Below, piece after piece: positions 28,530 through 37,082 of a stretch of 64,000 nt of DNA; the first letter of the stretch is position 1; each line of letters starts with the position of its first letter. The translations under genes were made by a program, and so were the position numbers. Source of the stretch: Rhodopirellula europaea 6C (GTDB lineage Bacteria; Planctomycetota; Planctomycetia; Pirellulales; Pirellulaceae); the NCBI RefSeq assembly GCF_000338295.1, contig NZ_ANMO01000257.1, positions 37,790 through 101,789 of the forward strand, written 5' to 3'. The notes under the pieces are model-generated. The model saw only the letters and a program-made list of their open reading frames with translations, ran no database searches and was not told where the DNA came from.

Positions 28530-30254
28530 ATGGCGGTGGTCCTCACCGCCGGTGTGCTCGGTGGAGAGCTTTTCGCGCTGATTCGACTTCCAAAAGTGAC
28601 TGGTTGGATCGCTACCGGAATCTTGCTTCGTCAATTGCGGCTGCCGGGGATGGACACGGTTCTGGATCCCCAAGCACTGGACCGGTTTGGTCCCTACATG
28701 AATTTTGTGTTGGGGTTCATCGCGTTCACGGTGGGTGCCTCGTTGTACTTTGGCAGTTTGCGAAACACCGGCAAACGGATTGGTTTGCTGCTGTTGGGCG
28801 AGGCATTGATCACACCGACGTTGGTCGGTTCGATGATGTACTTTGGTGGGATGTGGCTGGATTCTTCCATGTCTTTGCCGCCCGCCGCGTTGTTCGCCGC
28901 GATTGCAATCGCAGGTGCTCCCGGGACCACGGTGTTGGTGATTCAAGAAGCGCGAGCACGCGGGATTTTGACTCGCACGTTGTTGGCGGCGATCGGTTTG
29001 ATTGACATGGTCGCCGTTGCGGTCTTCGTCTTCATCTCAACGTTTTTGGCGGATGAGTCCGGTTGGGTTCACGCACTTGAGAGCGTTAGCGTCCAGTTTG
29101 CCGTGACGCTTGCGATCGGTGCGACTTGCGCGCTGCTCGCGATCGTGATGGTTCGTACTTTGGTCAGCCCCGCGTTTCTTGGGCCGTTGATGGTTGCGGT
29201 CGTTTTAGGAGCTTGGGGGGCTGCGGCAAGCTTTGGTACATCGGGTGGAATCCTGGCGTGCACATTCGCTGGGATCACACTGACCAATTCTCGCCACGAT
29301 TTGGTGCGATCAGGGGAAGCGTATCTGAACTCGATTGGTGGAGCGTTGTTTGCGCTCTTCTATACCTTCGCGGGGATGAAGCTGGATTTCACTCAGATAC
29401 CGCCGGTCATCGGTTTGGTTGCGCTGTACTTCTTGGCTCGTTTGTTTGCGAAATCGATCAGTGCCTACACCGCGATGAGCTTGTCCGGGGCGACCGACAA
29501 CGTCCGCAAGTATCTCGGGATGTCATTGTTGCCGCACGGGGGCGTCGCGGTTGGTTTGATCATTCTGGTCGGGAGCGAACAATCGGGGTTCTCCGATGAA
29601 ATCAAGTCGATGGTGACAACGGTCGGTTTGTCGGCTCTTGCGATCAATCAGTTGCTAGGCCCCAGTGCGACGCGGTTCGCTCTGACGCAAACGGGCGAAG
29701 CTCGCAAGGATCGACCGCGATTGTTGGATTTCTTGCAAGAGAACCGAATCATGGTTGATTTGGATGGTGACACCGAGGAGATTTTCCAGAAGCTCACGAA
29801 CCTGCTTTATGCCACGACACCAATGAGCACGCCGCAAGAAAAATTCTTGGAGTCGGTGCGAGCCCGTGAATCTTCGCAAACGACTTGTTTGGGAACAGGA
29901 CTGATGATTCCCCACGCGATCATCGATGAACCGGGCGACAACGAAGTCAAAGGCGTTTTGGGAATCAGCAAGAAAGGCATCAAGCTCAACACACCCGATG
30001 GACGCGCCGTGCATGCGGTGCTGTTGTTGGCCACTCCCGAATCAAGCCGAAAGCGTCATTTGGAAATTCTTTCGGCGTTTGCGACCGCGATCACGCGAGA
30101 CATCAACATTCGCGAGCAGTTGTATCGCTCTCGCAGTGCGGCTCATGCCTACGAAGTGCTTCACGCTGATGATCTCAACGATGTGAATTACTTCCTCGAG
30201 GACGCTCAGCATCGTGCCGGTTTGTTGGAACAGGATGAGGAAGCAACATCATGA
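28530..30254 (+). CDS. Na+/H+ (CPA2-type) antiporter with C-terminal PTS EIIA-like domain
   Basis: The first ~390 of 574 residues form a polytopic membrane domain of the monovalent cation:proton antiporter-2 type (RLPKVTGWIATGILLRQL, LLPHGGVAVGLIILVGSEQS). The C-terminal ~170 residues match a PTS EIIA type 2 domain, with the phospho-acceptor His in GTGLMIPHAII. In such fusions the EIIA-like domain is thought to regulate transport. The first ATG in frame is at 28530. Translating the 45 bases before it in the same frame gives LHFDDPLFN, which looks like native antiporter N-terminus but has no start codon. An ATG at 28486 would reach it only through a +1 shift at a run of six T. The stop overlaps the MoaB gene start (ATGA). 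Confidence 0.88.
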   Translation: MAVVLTAGVLGGELFALIRLPKVTGWIATGILLRQLRLPGMDTVLDPQALDRFGPYMNFVLGFIAFTVGASLYFGSLRNTGKRIGLLLLGEALITPTLVGSMMYFGGMWLDSSMSLPPAALFAAIAIAGAPGTTVLVIQEARARGILTRTLLAAIGLIDMVAVAVFVFISTFLADESGWVHALESVSVQFAVTLAIGATCALLAIVMVRTLVSPAFLGPLMVAVVLGAWGAAASFGTSGGILACTFAGITLTNSRHDLVRSGEAYLNSIGGALFALFYTFAGMKLDFTQIPPVIGLVALYFLARLFAKSISAYTAMSLSGATDNVRKYLGMSLLPHGGVAVGLIILVGSEQSGFSDEIKSMVTTVGLSALAINQLLGPSATRFALTQTGEARKDRPRLLDFLQENRIMVDLDGDTEEIFQKLTNLLYATTPMSTPQEKFLESVRARESSQTTCLGTGLMIPHAIIDEPGDNEVKGVLGISKKGIKLNTPDGRAVHAVLLLATPESSRKRHLEILSAFATAITRDINIREQLYRSRSAAHAYEVLHADDLNDVNYFLEDAQHRAGLLEQDEEATS

Positions 30255-30775
30255 ATCAACCTAAGCCCGATACCCAGTGCGGTTGCCCGGACGTGGATCC
30301 CGCTCACGCCGTTCGCGTTGCTGTGATCACGCTCAGCGACACGCGTGGCAAAGCAGAAGACCGCAGTGGCGATCGGATCGTCAGCTTGCTGGAGGAAGCT
30401 GGTCATGCCGTCGCGAAACGGATGATTCTGAATGATGATTCCGAACCGCTTGCGAAGCTGTTGAGCGAGCTTGCCGAAGACGATTCGCTCGATGCCGTGA
30501 TCACAACGGGAGGGACCGGCATCGCGCCGCGAGACATGGCGGTCGATGTCATTGAGTCCATGTTGGATGTGACGTTGCCCGGATTCGGGGAACACTTTCG
30601 TGCCATCTCGATTGCCGAGATCGGTCCCAAGGCGATGCTCAGTCGCGCCACCGCGGGGCGGATGAAGTCCAAGGTGGTGTTCGCGTTGCCGGGATCAACG
30701 GGGGCGGTCACGACTGGGATGAACCAGTGCGTGCTGCCGATTCTCAGACATGCGGTGTCGCTGGCCTCACGCTGA
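30251..30775 (+). CDS. moaB: MoaB/Mog-type molybdopterin adenylyltransferase
   Basis: The 174-residue protein belongs to the MoaB/Mog/MogA fold, which adenylylates molybdopterin before molybdenum insertion. Landmarks are VRVAVITLSDTRGKAEDRSG at the start, the nucleotide-binding TTGGTGIAPRDMAVDVIE, and the late segment VVFALPGSTGAVTTGMNQ. The N-terminus carries an extra CGCP, which is unusual. The start overlaps the antiporter stop by 4 bp, so they are coupled, although no shared pathway is evident. MoaB and Mog cannot be separated by sequence alone here. Other molybdenum cofactor genes are not in the window. Confidence 0.9.
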   Translation: MNQPKPDTQCGCPDVDPAHAVRVAVITLSDTRGKAEDRSGDRIVSLLEEAGHAVAKRMILNDDSEPLAKLLSELAEDDSLDAVITTGGTGIAPRDMAVDVIESMLDVTLPGFGEHFRAISIAEIGPKAMLSRATAGRMKSKVVFALPGSTGAVTTGMNQCVLPILRHAVSLASR

Positions 30776-30922
30776 ATCACTGCGTTCAAACCACCGGCTG
30801 CTATCTGCAATCCCATGGGGAGATAACTCGCGCGAGCCTACACTCTTTCGAAGATCGAACATTGAGCAGCCCGGCGAACACCCACACGGCTCACATGGTT
30901 ATGGCCGCTCCTGCCCGCTTGC

Positions 30923-32158
30923 TTAGCGAGGCACCAAGAAGCAACTGAAGTGGTCACGGGAAAGTTGTGTCAGCATCGAGCGGGCTTGCTCGGCGTATTG
31001 CGGGTCCAGTTCCGCGGCGAGTTGAGCGTTCTCGGCCGCAAGCGATGTCTTTTGATGTTCTTTGTAGCTGGTCGCCAGCAGAAAATGATTTTCGGCGGTG
31101 GGGGCCAGTTGCACGAGCGTTTGGTAGGCCTGCTCTTCCAAACGCCGATCACCCAATTGCCGGGCTGCGAAAGCGATGCCCTTGTAGGCACTGATCATCG
31201 CGTTGTTCTTCGCGGGGCTGTCCGGTTGTCGTTCCCAGTGTTTCAGCGAACGCTCGTAACCTCGCATGCTCTCGGCAGGTTGTTCCAAACGCTGTTGGCA
31301 CAGTCCATAAAAGTCGAGGCTGATCGGATGGAAATTGCGACCGGACATCATCGGTCGGATCCAGCCGAGAGCCTCGTGGTTGCGGTCGAGCTGAACGAGG
31401 GTTGTGATTCGCCGTCCGATCATCGCGAGAGTCAGATTGCGAGGCATGGGTTGTTGGATCTCTGCTTCCAAGCGAGCCTTTTCATCGCGAAGGTTGCTCT
31501 CCAAGGTTGCCAGGTCCGTGTTCGCAGCGGTCAGGCTGGGATTGAATCGACGCAATTGTGAACAATGTTTCCAAGCCAGAGCGACGCGGTTGCTGGCCAA
31601 TGATTCGTTCAGCTTTTTCTCGAGCGATTCCGCCGCGGAATGCGTGTAGGTGGCGGGAATCGCAATTGTGGCTGTACCAAACAACAGCCACACCCAAGCC
31701 GGCAAAGCTTGCTGACCGCCCTGCCCTGCCCCGATCGCAGGCTGTTCGAGCTGCGCCGGCGGTTGCGGCGAAGCGATGGCGAAGCAGAGGTTCGCGGCGG
31801 CAAACGCGGTGAGACAGGACAGCAATGCTCGAGCGATGGTGATTGCGAGCAGACTGCTCGACAGTGAAATTCCATGACTCGCGACTGCCAGGCAAAGGCC
31901 CCCTAAGAACAAGCAAACACCCAGGGCGATCGCGGAGGAACGAGATTTCTTGGCAACTCGTCTTGCTGCGGCGAAGCCAATTGGCAAGGAGGACAACATG
32001 GAGATGGCGTAGATGTCTTCGCGGCCAAACCACTCCAGGTGTCCGCTCGGATCGAGTAGCAAGTGACGAATGGCCGCTAAGACGGCGATCACCGTGGGCG
32101 GCCAGAGAAGCCAGTCTGCCGGCAGGTTCTTCCTCGGCGTGTTGTTTGGTTGCGTCAT
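30923..32158 (-). CDS. TPR-containing membrane protein
   Basis: About 411 residues from the ATG at 32158, which overlaps the upstream stop (ATGA). Four or five membrane helices fill the first 190 residues (PPTVIAVLAAIRHLLLD, LGVCLFLGGLCLAVASHGI, SLLAITIARALLSCLTAF, PAWVWLLFGTATIAIP). The rest is helical with tetratricopeptide-like units (FYGLCQQRLEQPAESMRGYE, AYKGIAFAARQLGDRRLEEQ, LLATSYKEHQKTSLAAENAQ). Such proteins often organise membrane complexes. It is the last gene of an operon with the seven-haem cytochrome and the His-rich membrane protein. A linker of Gln/Gly residues is encoded by a CCCTGCC repeat. Confidence 0.75.
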   Translation of the reverse strand: MTQPNNTPRKNLPADWLLWPPTVIAVLAAIRHLLLDPSGHLEWFGREDIYAISMLSSLPIGFAAARRVAKKSRSSAIALGVCLFLGGLCLAVASHGISLSSSLLAITIARALLSCLTAFAAANLCFAIASPQPPAQLEQPAIGAGQGGQQALPAWVWLLFGTATIAIPATYTHSAAESLEKKLNESLASNRVALAWKHCSQLRRFNPSLTAANTDLATLESNLRDEKARLEAEIQQPMPRNLTLAMIGRRITTLVQLDRNHEALGWIRPMMSGRNFHPISLDFYGLCQQRLEQPAESMRGYERSLKHWERQPDSPAKNNAMISAYKGIAFAARQLGDRRLEEQAYQTLVQLAPTAENHFLLATSYKEHQKTSLAAENAQLAAELDPQYAEQARSMLTQLSRDHFSCFLVPR

Positions 32159-33318
32159 GCGGCACCCGTGGAGGAAGCGGGCGCGACTCGTTTGGGAGAC
32201 TTCCACAGCAGGCCGTCAAAGCAGTAGTGCCAGAAGGCAACGACCAGGTTGATCAGCACCCAGGATTCAAAAAAACCACGAGAAAGCAGGTAGTTTCCTA
32301 GGCCGATGACAAGGACGAACATCACCAGGAACAACATCCAAATTTTGGAGAGGCGTGCCAGCGGATTGTTCGCTTTCTTGGATCCAGGCTTCCTCATCGA
32401 CCAAGTCACAATGGACATGTATTCCATCGAATGGAAAATGGCGGAGGCGAGTGCGAGTTGGATGACCAGTTGGCTGTTTTGGTAATGAGCGGCCAACAGT
32501 AACGCGGTGAAGAGGGACATCACGCTGAGCAGATACAGCATGCTGCCCAAGGAGTGGTTGCCAAGCTTCGCGAATCGATGGACGGCGGAAACGGCAAACG
32601 CGAAAGGAATCAGTAGCATCCACCAATCCAGAGGTTCCACTCCAGCGAACGAGGGAAACGGTCCTTCGGGCCAGCCAAATCCTGCGGCACGGGCGATCGT
32701 GTAAAGCAGGAATCCGCGGAAGAAGATTTTTTGAAACAGCGGCCCTTTGCGTTGTACCAATCGATTCAGCGAATTGGATGGGTTGGTGCCCGCACCGCTT
32801 TCCGCGTTCCGGTCAAACGGATCGGACGACTTGGCGGCTTGTTTGGAGGATGCTTGGCGTTGGTAGATTCGAAAGATGCCGTGATGCTGTGACGAGAAAT
32901 GCCAGGCGTTCCAGATGTAATCGATCATTCCGAGGCAAAGTAGTGACCCGGTTCCCATCTGCAATCCAACGCAGACGGTCAGGATCGCGAGGGCCAAAGC
33001 AGCAAAGAGCCACCGGCGGTCTTGGGCCTTGTGGTGATCGACGGAGACCAGAACGATCGTGATCCATCGGTGTGGCGCGGTGATGAAATAAATTTGCCAG
33101 AACAGCAGGCCTTCGTGTGTGGTCGCTCCACCAAAGACATCGACGAAGACCAGCAACGGCCAAAACAAATTCGCGATGAAGATGAGGTCGATGAGCGGCG
33201 AAAAAAGGAACCCGCTTTTCGCGTCGGTCGGGGCATTCGTTTGCGATGTTTCTCGCAATCGAGAGGCAGGCGGATCCATTGCCGGACGAGTGTTTGGTGA
33301 CTGGGTGACGACGCTCAT
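32155..33318 (-). CDS. His-rich polytopic membrane protein, unknown family
   Basis: The 387-residue protein has about eight membrane helices. It carries clusters of His at or in the helices: APHRWITIVLVSVDHHK, YIWNAWHFSSQHHGIF, IFHSMEYMSIV and FWHYCFDGLLWK. I do not recognise a named family. Repeated His near membrane boundaries is typical of integral proteins that bind haem b, di-iron or copper, but no defined motif (for example HX3H plus HX2HH) is complete. Both ends overlap neighbours by 4 bp (ATGA), placing it between the seven-haem cytochrome and the TPR protein. A role as quinone-facing partner of the cytochrome is inferred. Confidence 0.72.
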   Translation of the reverse strand: MSVVTQSPNTRPAMDPPASRLRETSQTNAPTDAKSGFLFSPLIDLIFIANLFWPLLVFVDVFGGATTHEGLLFWQIYFITAPHRWITIVLVSVDHHKAQDRRWLFAALALAILTVCVGLQMGTGSLLCLGMIDYIWNAWHFSSQHHGIFRIYQRQASSKQAAKSSDPFDRNAESGAGTNPSNSLNRLVQRKGPLFQKIFFRGFLLYTIARAAGFGWPEGPFPSFAGVEPLDWWMLLIPFAFAVSAVHRFAKLGNHSLGSMLYLLSVMSLFTALLLAAHYQNSQLVIQLALASAIFHSMEYMSIVTWSMRKPGSKKANNPLARLSKIWMLFLVMFVLVIGLGNYLLSRGFFESWVLINLVVAFWHYCFDGLLWKSPKRVAPASSTGAA

Positions 33319-34577
33319 GGAGATGCCTCCGAGTTGGGCTCGGTCGCGTGCGAAGCGGTGCCCTCAACGACGCGAATCCAGTGATCGCGAAAAGCAATTC
33401 CTTGGGTCCAGGGCGTCAGTGGCATGTGGCATTCGATGCAGTCTCCCGTTGGGGCTTCGGGGCAAATTGTCGAAGCCTGCGGTTGATGACAGCTTTGGCA
33501 TTGCTTGATGTATTGCGGGCGATCATGCGAGGTGGTGTCGTGTGGATCGTGGCAAGTCGAGCAGGTGAGTTCACCGGACGATTGCAGGTAGCATTCGCTT
33601 TTCTTCAGTCCGTAGGGCTGGAAACGAGCACGTTCGGCGGCGGTGGAATCCTTTGAAACGGAACGCTCGTCGCGATGACAAGCACTGCAGGTTTCCATGT
33701 GTGCGCTGGCATCGTGTTGATCGATCATGGGTTTGCTTTGTTCAGGCAATCCGCGACCTGCAAGAATGACATGTTGCTTGCGTGGGCCATGACAGCGTTC
33801 GCACCCGACATTTGCAATCATGGTTTGGGGCGTCAGGGGCAACGGTGGAGGCGGGACTACCGTGGAGTGGCATCCAATGCAAGAACGCACATCCATGGCA
33901 TCCATGGGGCGACCAAAGCATTCGGCTGTGCCTTCACGGAAAGTCTCGTATTGATCGTGATCGGGAGTCACATTCAGTTGGTCGTTGCCTAGGAAGGATG
34001 ACCAACGCATCTCGATACCGCGAGAACCATCCTTTTGAATCGCGATGGGAGTTTGGGCGTGGGTGCCTGAGCCCAACAGCCAGTTGACGGCGACCGACAC
34101 GCGTGCGGTTTGCGTGTTTGACGGTGCGGGCTCATTCGTGGTCGCCCTTCCCTGCCCCGTCGAGGTGCTGACCAAAAACTGGTTCGCATTTTGAGTGAAG
34201 CGGAACGTTTGCTCACGCAGCGAATCTTCGTATTCGCCTTGTTGCAAAAGTCGCTGAGCCAATTCGGAGTCCACCATTGGTGTGGCGGTTCGCGAATGAC
34301 CGGACCGAAGGTGGGCTTCGTATTCAGCCGGATGGCAAGCCTGGCAGGCTTGGTCCCCGGCAAACTGAGTGGAGACGAATTGGCTCCACTGCTTCGCCGC
34401 TTGGGAGATCGACGCGCCGGAGGTGTTGGGAGGCTGCGTTCGCCGTGCGTCTGATGGCGGCGCAGGTTCGATCGACATCAGGTCACGTGCGACGCTAGCC
34501 GCACAGACTCCAATGACCAAAAGCATCAAGAGCCCCAGAAACTGGAGGCTCTTTGCAGAAAGAATCTTCGAGAACAA
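33315..34577 (-). CDS. Seven-haem membrane-anchored cytochrome c
   Basis: Seven CxxCH motifs are present in order: CQACH, CIGCH, CERCH, CSACH, CSTCH, CQSCH and CIECH, so seven c-type haems are expected. The first 35 residues contain a membrane anchor (LGLLMLLVIGVCAASVA). Translation is set at a TTG at 34577, because the ORF start at 34724 lies inside the upstream gene; an ATG at 34526 is an alternative. The order and spacing resemble decahaem and octahaem cytochrome families used in nitrite, hydroxylamine and extracellular electron transfer, but no such motif as a Lys-ligated CxxCK site is seen. It is the first gene of a coupled three-gene operon. Confidence 0.88.
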   Translation of the reverse strand: MFSKILSAKSLQFLGLLMLLVIGVCAASVARDLMSIEPAPPSDARRTQPPNTSGASISQAAKQWSQFVSTQFAGDQACQACHPAEYEAHLRSGHSRTATPMVDSELAQRLLQQGEYEDSLREQTFRFTQNANQFLVSTSTGQGRATTNEPAPSNTQTARVSVAVNWLLGSGTHAQTPIAIQKDGSRGIEMRWSSFLGNDQLNVTPDHDQYETFREGTAECFGRPMDAMDVRSCIGCHSTVVPPPPLPLTPQTMIANVGCERCHGPRKQHVILAGRGLPEQSKPMIDQHDASAHMETCSACHRDERSVSKDSTAAERARFQPYGLKKSECYLQSSGELTCSTCHDPHDTTSHDRPQYIKQCQSCHQPQASTICPEAPTGDCIECHMPLTPWTQGIAFRDHWIRVVEGTASHATEPNSEASP

Positions 34578-34596
34578 GGGATGCCTTGAAAAGCGA

Positions 34597-35004
34597 TCAA
34601 CCCAAAGGAGCGTCTTTGATTTTCCATTCCTCACCGACGCGTTGCAGCACCCAGTTTTGGGTGGTGGTTCCAACGTCCGAAGCCTTTTTGGCGCGGTCCG
34701 CAGTGGAAGTTGCAACGACACCACCGAAGATTTTGACAGGGACTGTCAGTTGGTCGCCATTGACTTCTGCTTCGCCGGCAATTTCATAGCCACGTTGAGC
34801 GTAGTCTTCGCGGTTTTCAGGAGCCGTTCCGTCAACGAACGCGGTGGGGAACATTTTAGGGTCGCCAGCGATATCGCCGAGGCCCAAGACGCTCGCAAAT
34901 GCGTTTTGCTCAAGGGTTGCTTTTGGTGGAGCCGAGGATCCACAGCCGATGCAGGTGAGCAACGCCAGAACAGGGAACAGTTTGATTAGGTTTGGAAGGT
35001 TCAT
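34597..35004 (-). CDS. Small putative lipoprotein
   Basis: About 135 residues from the ATG at 35004 (MNLPNLIKLF). A hydrophobic signal (LFPVLALLTCIGC) ends in a Cys that could be lipidated, although the residue at -3 is Cys rather than Leu. The mature part is a small alpha/beta domain with EVNGDQLTVPVKIFGGVVAT and WVLQRVGEEWKIKDAPLG, which looks like the end of an NTF2-like or DUF4878-type fold. Its stop is 19 bp before the start chosen for the cytochrome, so it probably heads that operon. No function is known. Confidence 0.65.
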   Translation of the reverse strand: MNLPNLIKLFPVLALLTCIGCGSSAPPKATLEQNAFASVLGLGDIAGDPKMFPTAFVDGTAPENREDYAQRGYEIAGEAEVNGDQLTVPVKIFGGVVATSTADRAKKASDVGTTTQNWVLQRVGEEWKIKDAPLG

Positions 35005-35034
35005 CTGGTTTGAAAATGAGGTGAGAGTGTTCAA

Positions 35035-35378
35035 GAGATTGGGAACTCAGTCCTCCCCTCGCTCTGAGGGGAGATCGTGCAGTTTGTTGATGCAAGTATT
35101 TATGCTGCTTTCTCGCACTAAACCTCTCCCGAAACGAAGTTTTGGGGGGGGGGGCATGGGAGGTGGCGAGGATTGCCCTCCCCCGGAAATCTCGCTGGAC
35201 GCTCGTTTTCCGACCCCTCCCGCTGCGCGGGCGGGGTTCGCAAGACGTCACAAACACAAACCTCAAAAACTTCACGACCTCTGGGAGAGGAGAGTTGGAA
35301 GGCGTGCAAGAAAGTAGTTTGGGCCGTTAGGCGAGAGTGCGACGAAGCATCGAGGACAGTTTCGCCGCGTCCGATCGA
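35035..35378. repeat. Repeat-rich gap with hairpins, an 11-G run and a copy of the 17-nt core
   Basis: This 344-bp gap holds a perfect hairpin CTCCCCTC/GAGGGGAG at 35053-35073, a run of 11 G at 35144-35154, and the 17-nt core ATCTCGCTGGACGCTCG at 35189-35205. A G/C-rich stem follows the core. The core matches the copy at 9672-9688. Several ORFs cross the gap in overlapping frames and are products of composition. Confidence 0.75.
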
Positions 35379-36473
35379 TCAGGGCATTTCGAAGACTTCG
35401 CTGTTCTTCGCCGTCGCCAGAGGATGCCAGACGTTCTCTTTGTCCACCGAGTCGGTGATGAAGCGAACGGAGCTGTCAGCCATCAGGATGTTGACTCCTC
35501 CGGTGTGGTGACTGCGAGCGGCGGCCCAGATTTCAGCGGTGTCGCGTTGTTCCAAGCAAGCCAAGTAAGGGTTGAGCTTGTCTTCTGGAATGGTTTCGTC
35601 GCACGCGGCGAGCACGTCTTTCTCTTTGCTGTTGGGGCTGGTGAAAGCCGAGAAGATCGTGGCACCCATGGCAGGCGACATCCAGGTACCACGGATGTCG
35701 GTGCTTGAGTTGTGGTTGAGGATTTCGCTCATTGCCATGGTGTTGCTCATGCCGTCGAGGAAGTCTTCGCTGCCCATGCCGTTTCGGTTTTGGAAGCGGT
35801 CGCCAGCAATGCCGTCTTTGATGATCACGTCTTGGTGAACGTAGTAAGTGCCGAATGCACCTGATGTCAGGTCGCTTTCCCACGACAGCATGTCACCCGA
35901 TCCCCAGTTGGCGGCGTAGTTGGAACCCTTTGCAAGTGATTCCAGTCCGTAGCTTCCGTCTGAGAATTGGTTGGTCACTCGAGGTGCCGAAGGGCAGGAA
36001 ACGAAAGAGCCCAACTGTTCGCGGCCGATGTGTTCGAATTCAGCGTAGTATTCGCAGTGATCACAAGGGTTCATGGTGTGACCCGTGACGGAATCTTCGC
36101 AGCGGGTGATCAGTTCCCAGACACCGGGTTGTTCCATGTAAGGGAACAACATTGGCAACCAGTGCCATCCCAGTTCGTTCTGACCGTGCTGCCAGCCACC
36201 GGTTTTGAAGCGGTTGCCGTTTTCGTCATAGTTGACGTTGCCTGGCGGGAACGAACCGAATGCGGCCATGTGGTTGTGCAGGGCGATGCCAAACTGTTTG
36301 AAGTTGTTTTGACACTGCATACGACGAGCGGCTTCACGGGCGGCTTGGACGGCTGGCAAAAGCAGACCGACGAGCACACCGATGATGGCGATCACGACCA
36401 AGAGTTCGACCAGTGTGAAACCAGATCGCTTTGCGGTCCGTTGATCACACATGCGTGGATTTTGGATTTTCAT
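35379..36473 (-). CDS. DUF1559 prepilin-like protein
   Basis: About 364 residues from the ATG at 36473 (MKIQNPRM); the longer ORF start at 36662 adds residues without a signal. The N-terminal type IV prepilin signal is [20 protein letters not shown], with the conserved Gly-Phe cleavage site and Glu at +5. Immediately after comes the helix [20 protein letters not shown], the hallmark of DUF1559. The C-terminus has the H-x9-DG-like ending [20 protein letters not shown]1559 proteins are numerous in planctomycetes, exported through a type II/IV-pilus-like route. The role is unknown. The gene is monocistronic. Confidence 0.93.
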   Translation of the reverse strand: MKIQNPRMCDQRTAKRSGFTLVELLVVIAIIGVLVGLLLPAVQAAREAARRMQCQNNFKQFGIALHNHMAAFGSFPPGNVNYDENGNRFKTGGWQHGQNELGWHWLPMLFPYMEQPGVWELITRCEDSVTGHTMNPCDHCEYYAEFEHIGREQLGSFVSCPSAPRVTNQFSDGSYGLESLAKGSNYAANWGSGDMLSWESDLTSGAFGTYYVHQDVIIKDGIAGDRFQNRNGMGSEDFLDGMSNTMAMSEILNHNSSTDIRGTWMSPAMGATIFSAFTSPNSKEKDVLAACDETIPEDKLNPYLACLEQRDTAEIWAAARSHHTGGVNILMADSSVRFITDSVDKENVWHPLATAKNSEVFEMP

Positions 36474-37082
36474 TGGGTTGTTCTGAAGTTCTCGAGAGGA
36501 AGAATGATTGAGATATTCGGATGAGGGTGCCTCCGGAGAACCAAGATCTTTGAGTCCCCGAAATCGAGCGCGGGGATTAAAACAGAAAGCGTGACGGACG
36601 TTGTTAACGTTCGGTGAAGTAACTGTGTAAGTAACGCGATGTTTGAGCGTGGTCGGGCTCAAGGTCCTCGTAGCCGGTCTGAGGCGGTTTTCTGGCCCCT
36701 AAGCAGGTTGCGAGAACCGAAACAATTTTTGCGTCCATGCAACACCCTCGCTTGAAAGCTGGGAAATGAAGACCGGTGCGATCGACGAACGGCACGGTCC
36801 GGTAGCGAACAGCAACGAGGAAGATCCCCCCGAATCGAGCGGTTTCGGCCCATTGGGGCGAATGGTCTTCCCTCAGTGGAGTGGCGAGAGCCATTTTCCT
36901 CAACGCCGGAGAATCTTAGGGCTATTGAGTTTGAGTTGCGTTCGGTTGGGCTCGCATCGCTCTTGCGAGGTGGCCAAGCGAAGGACCGTCTCAGCGGCCG
37001 CGCATAAAAAATCACCGACATATGTGATGTGTCGGTGATCAATGAATTTGGAGCGAGCTGCCCGAGGACAGTCACGCAAGGA
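36474..37082. other. 609-bp gap, promoter side of the DUF1559 gene
   Basis: Beyond the terminator at 37006-37039 I see no gene. ORFs on both strands overlap each other and lack signals or motifs. The left end must carry the DUF1559 promoter. Confidence 0.6.
37006..37039 (-). terminator. Rho-independent terminator of the 37.1-38.6 kb gene
   Basis: On the minus strand a 10-bp perfect stem (ATCACCGACA/TGTCGGTGAT, 37011-37020 with 37030-37039) and a 9-nt loop are followed by six T. It lies 44 bp after the stop of the minus-strand gene at 37083. Confidence 0.88.
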
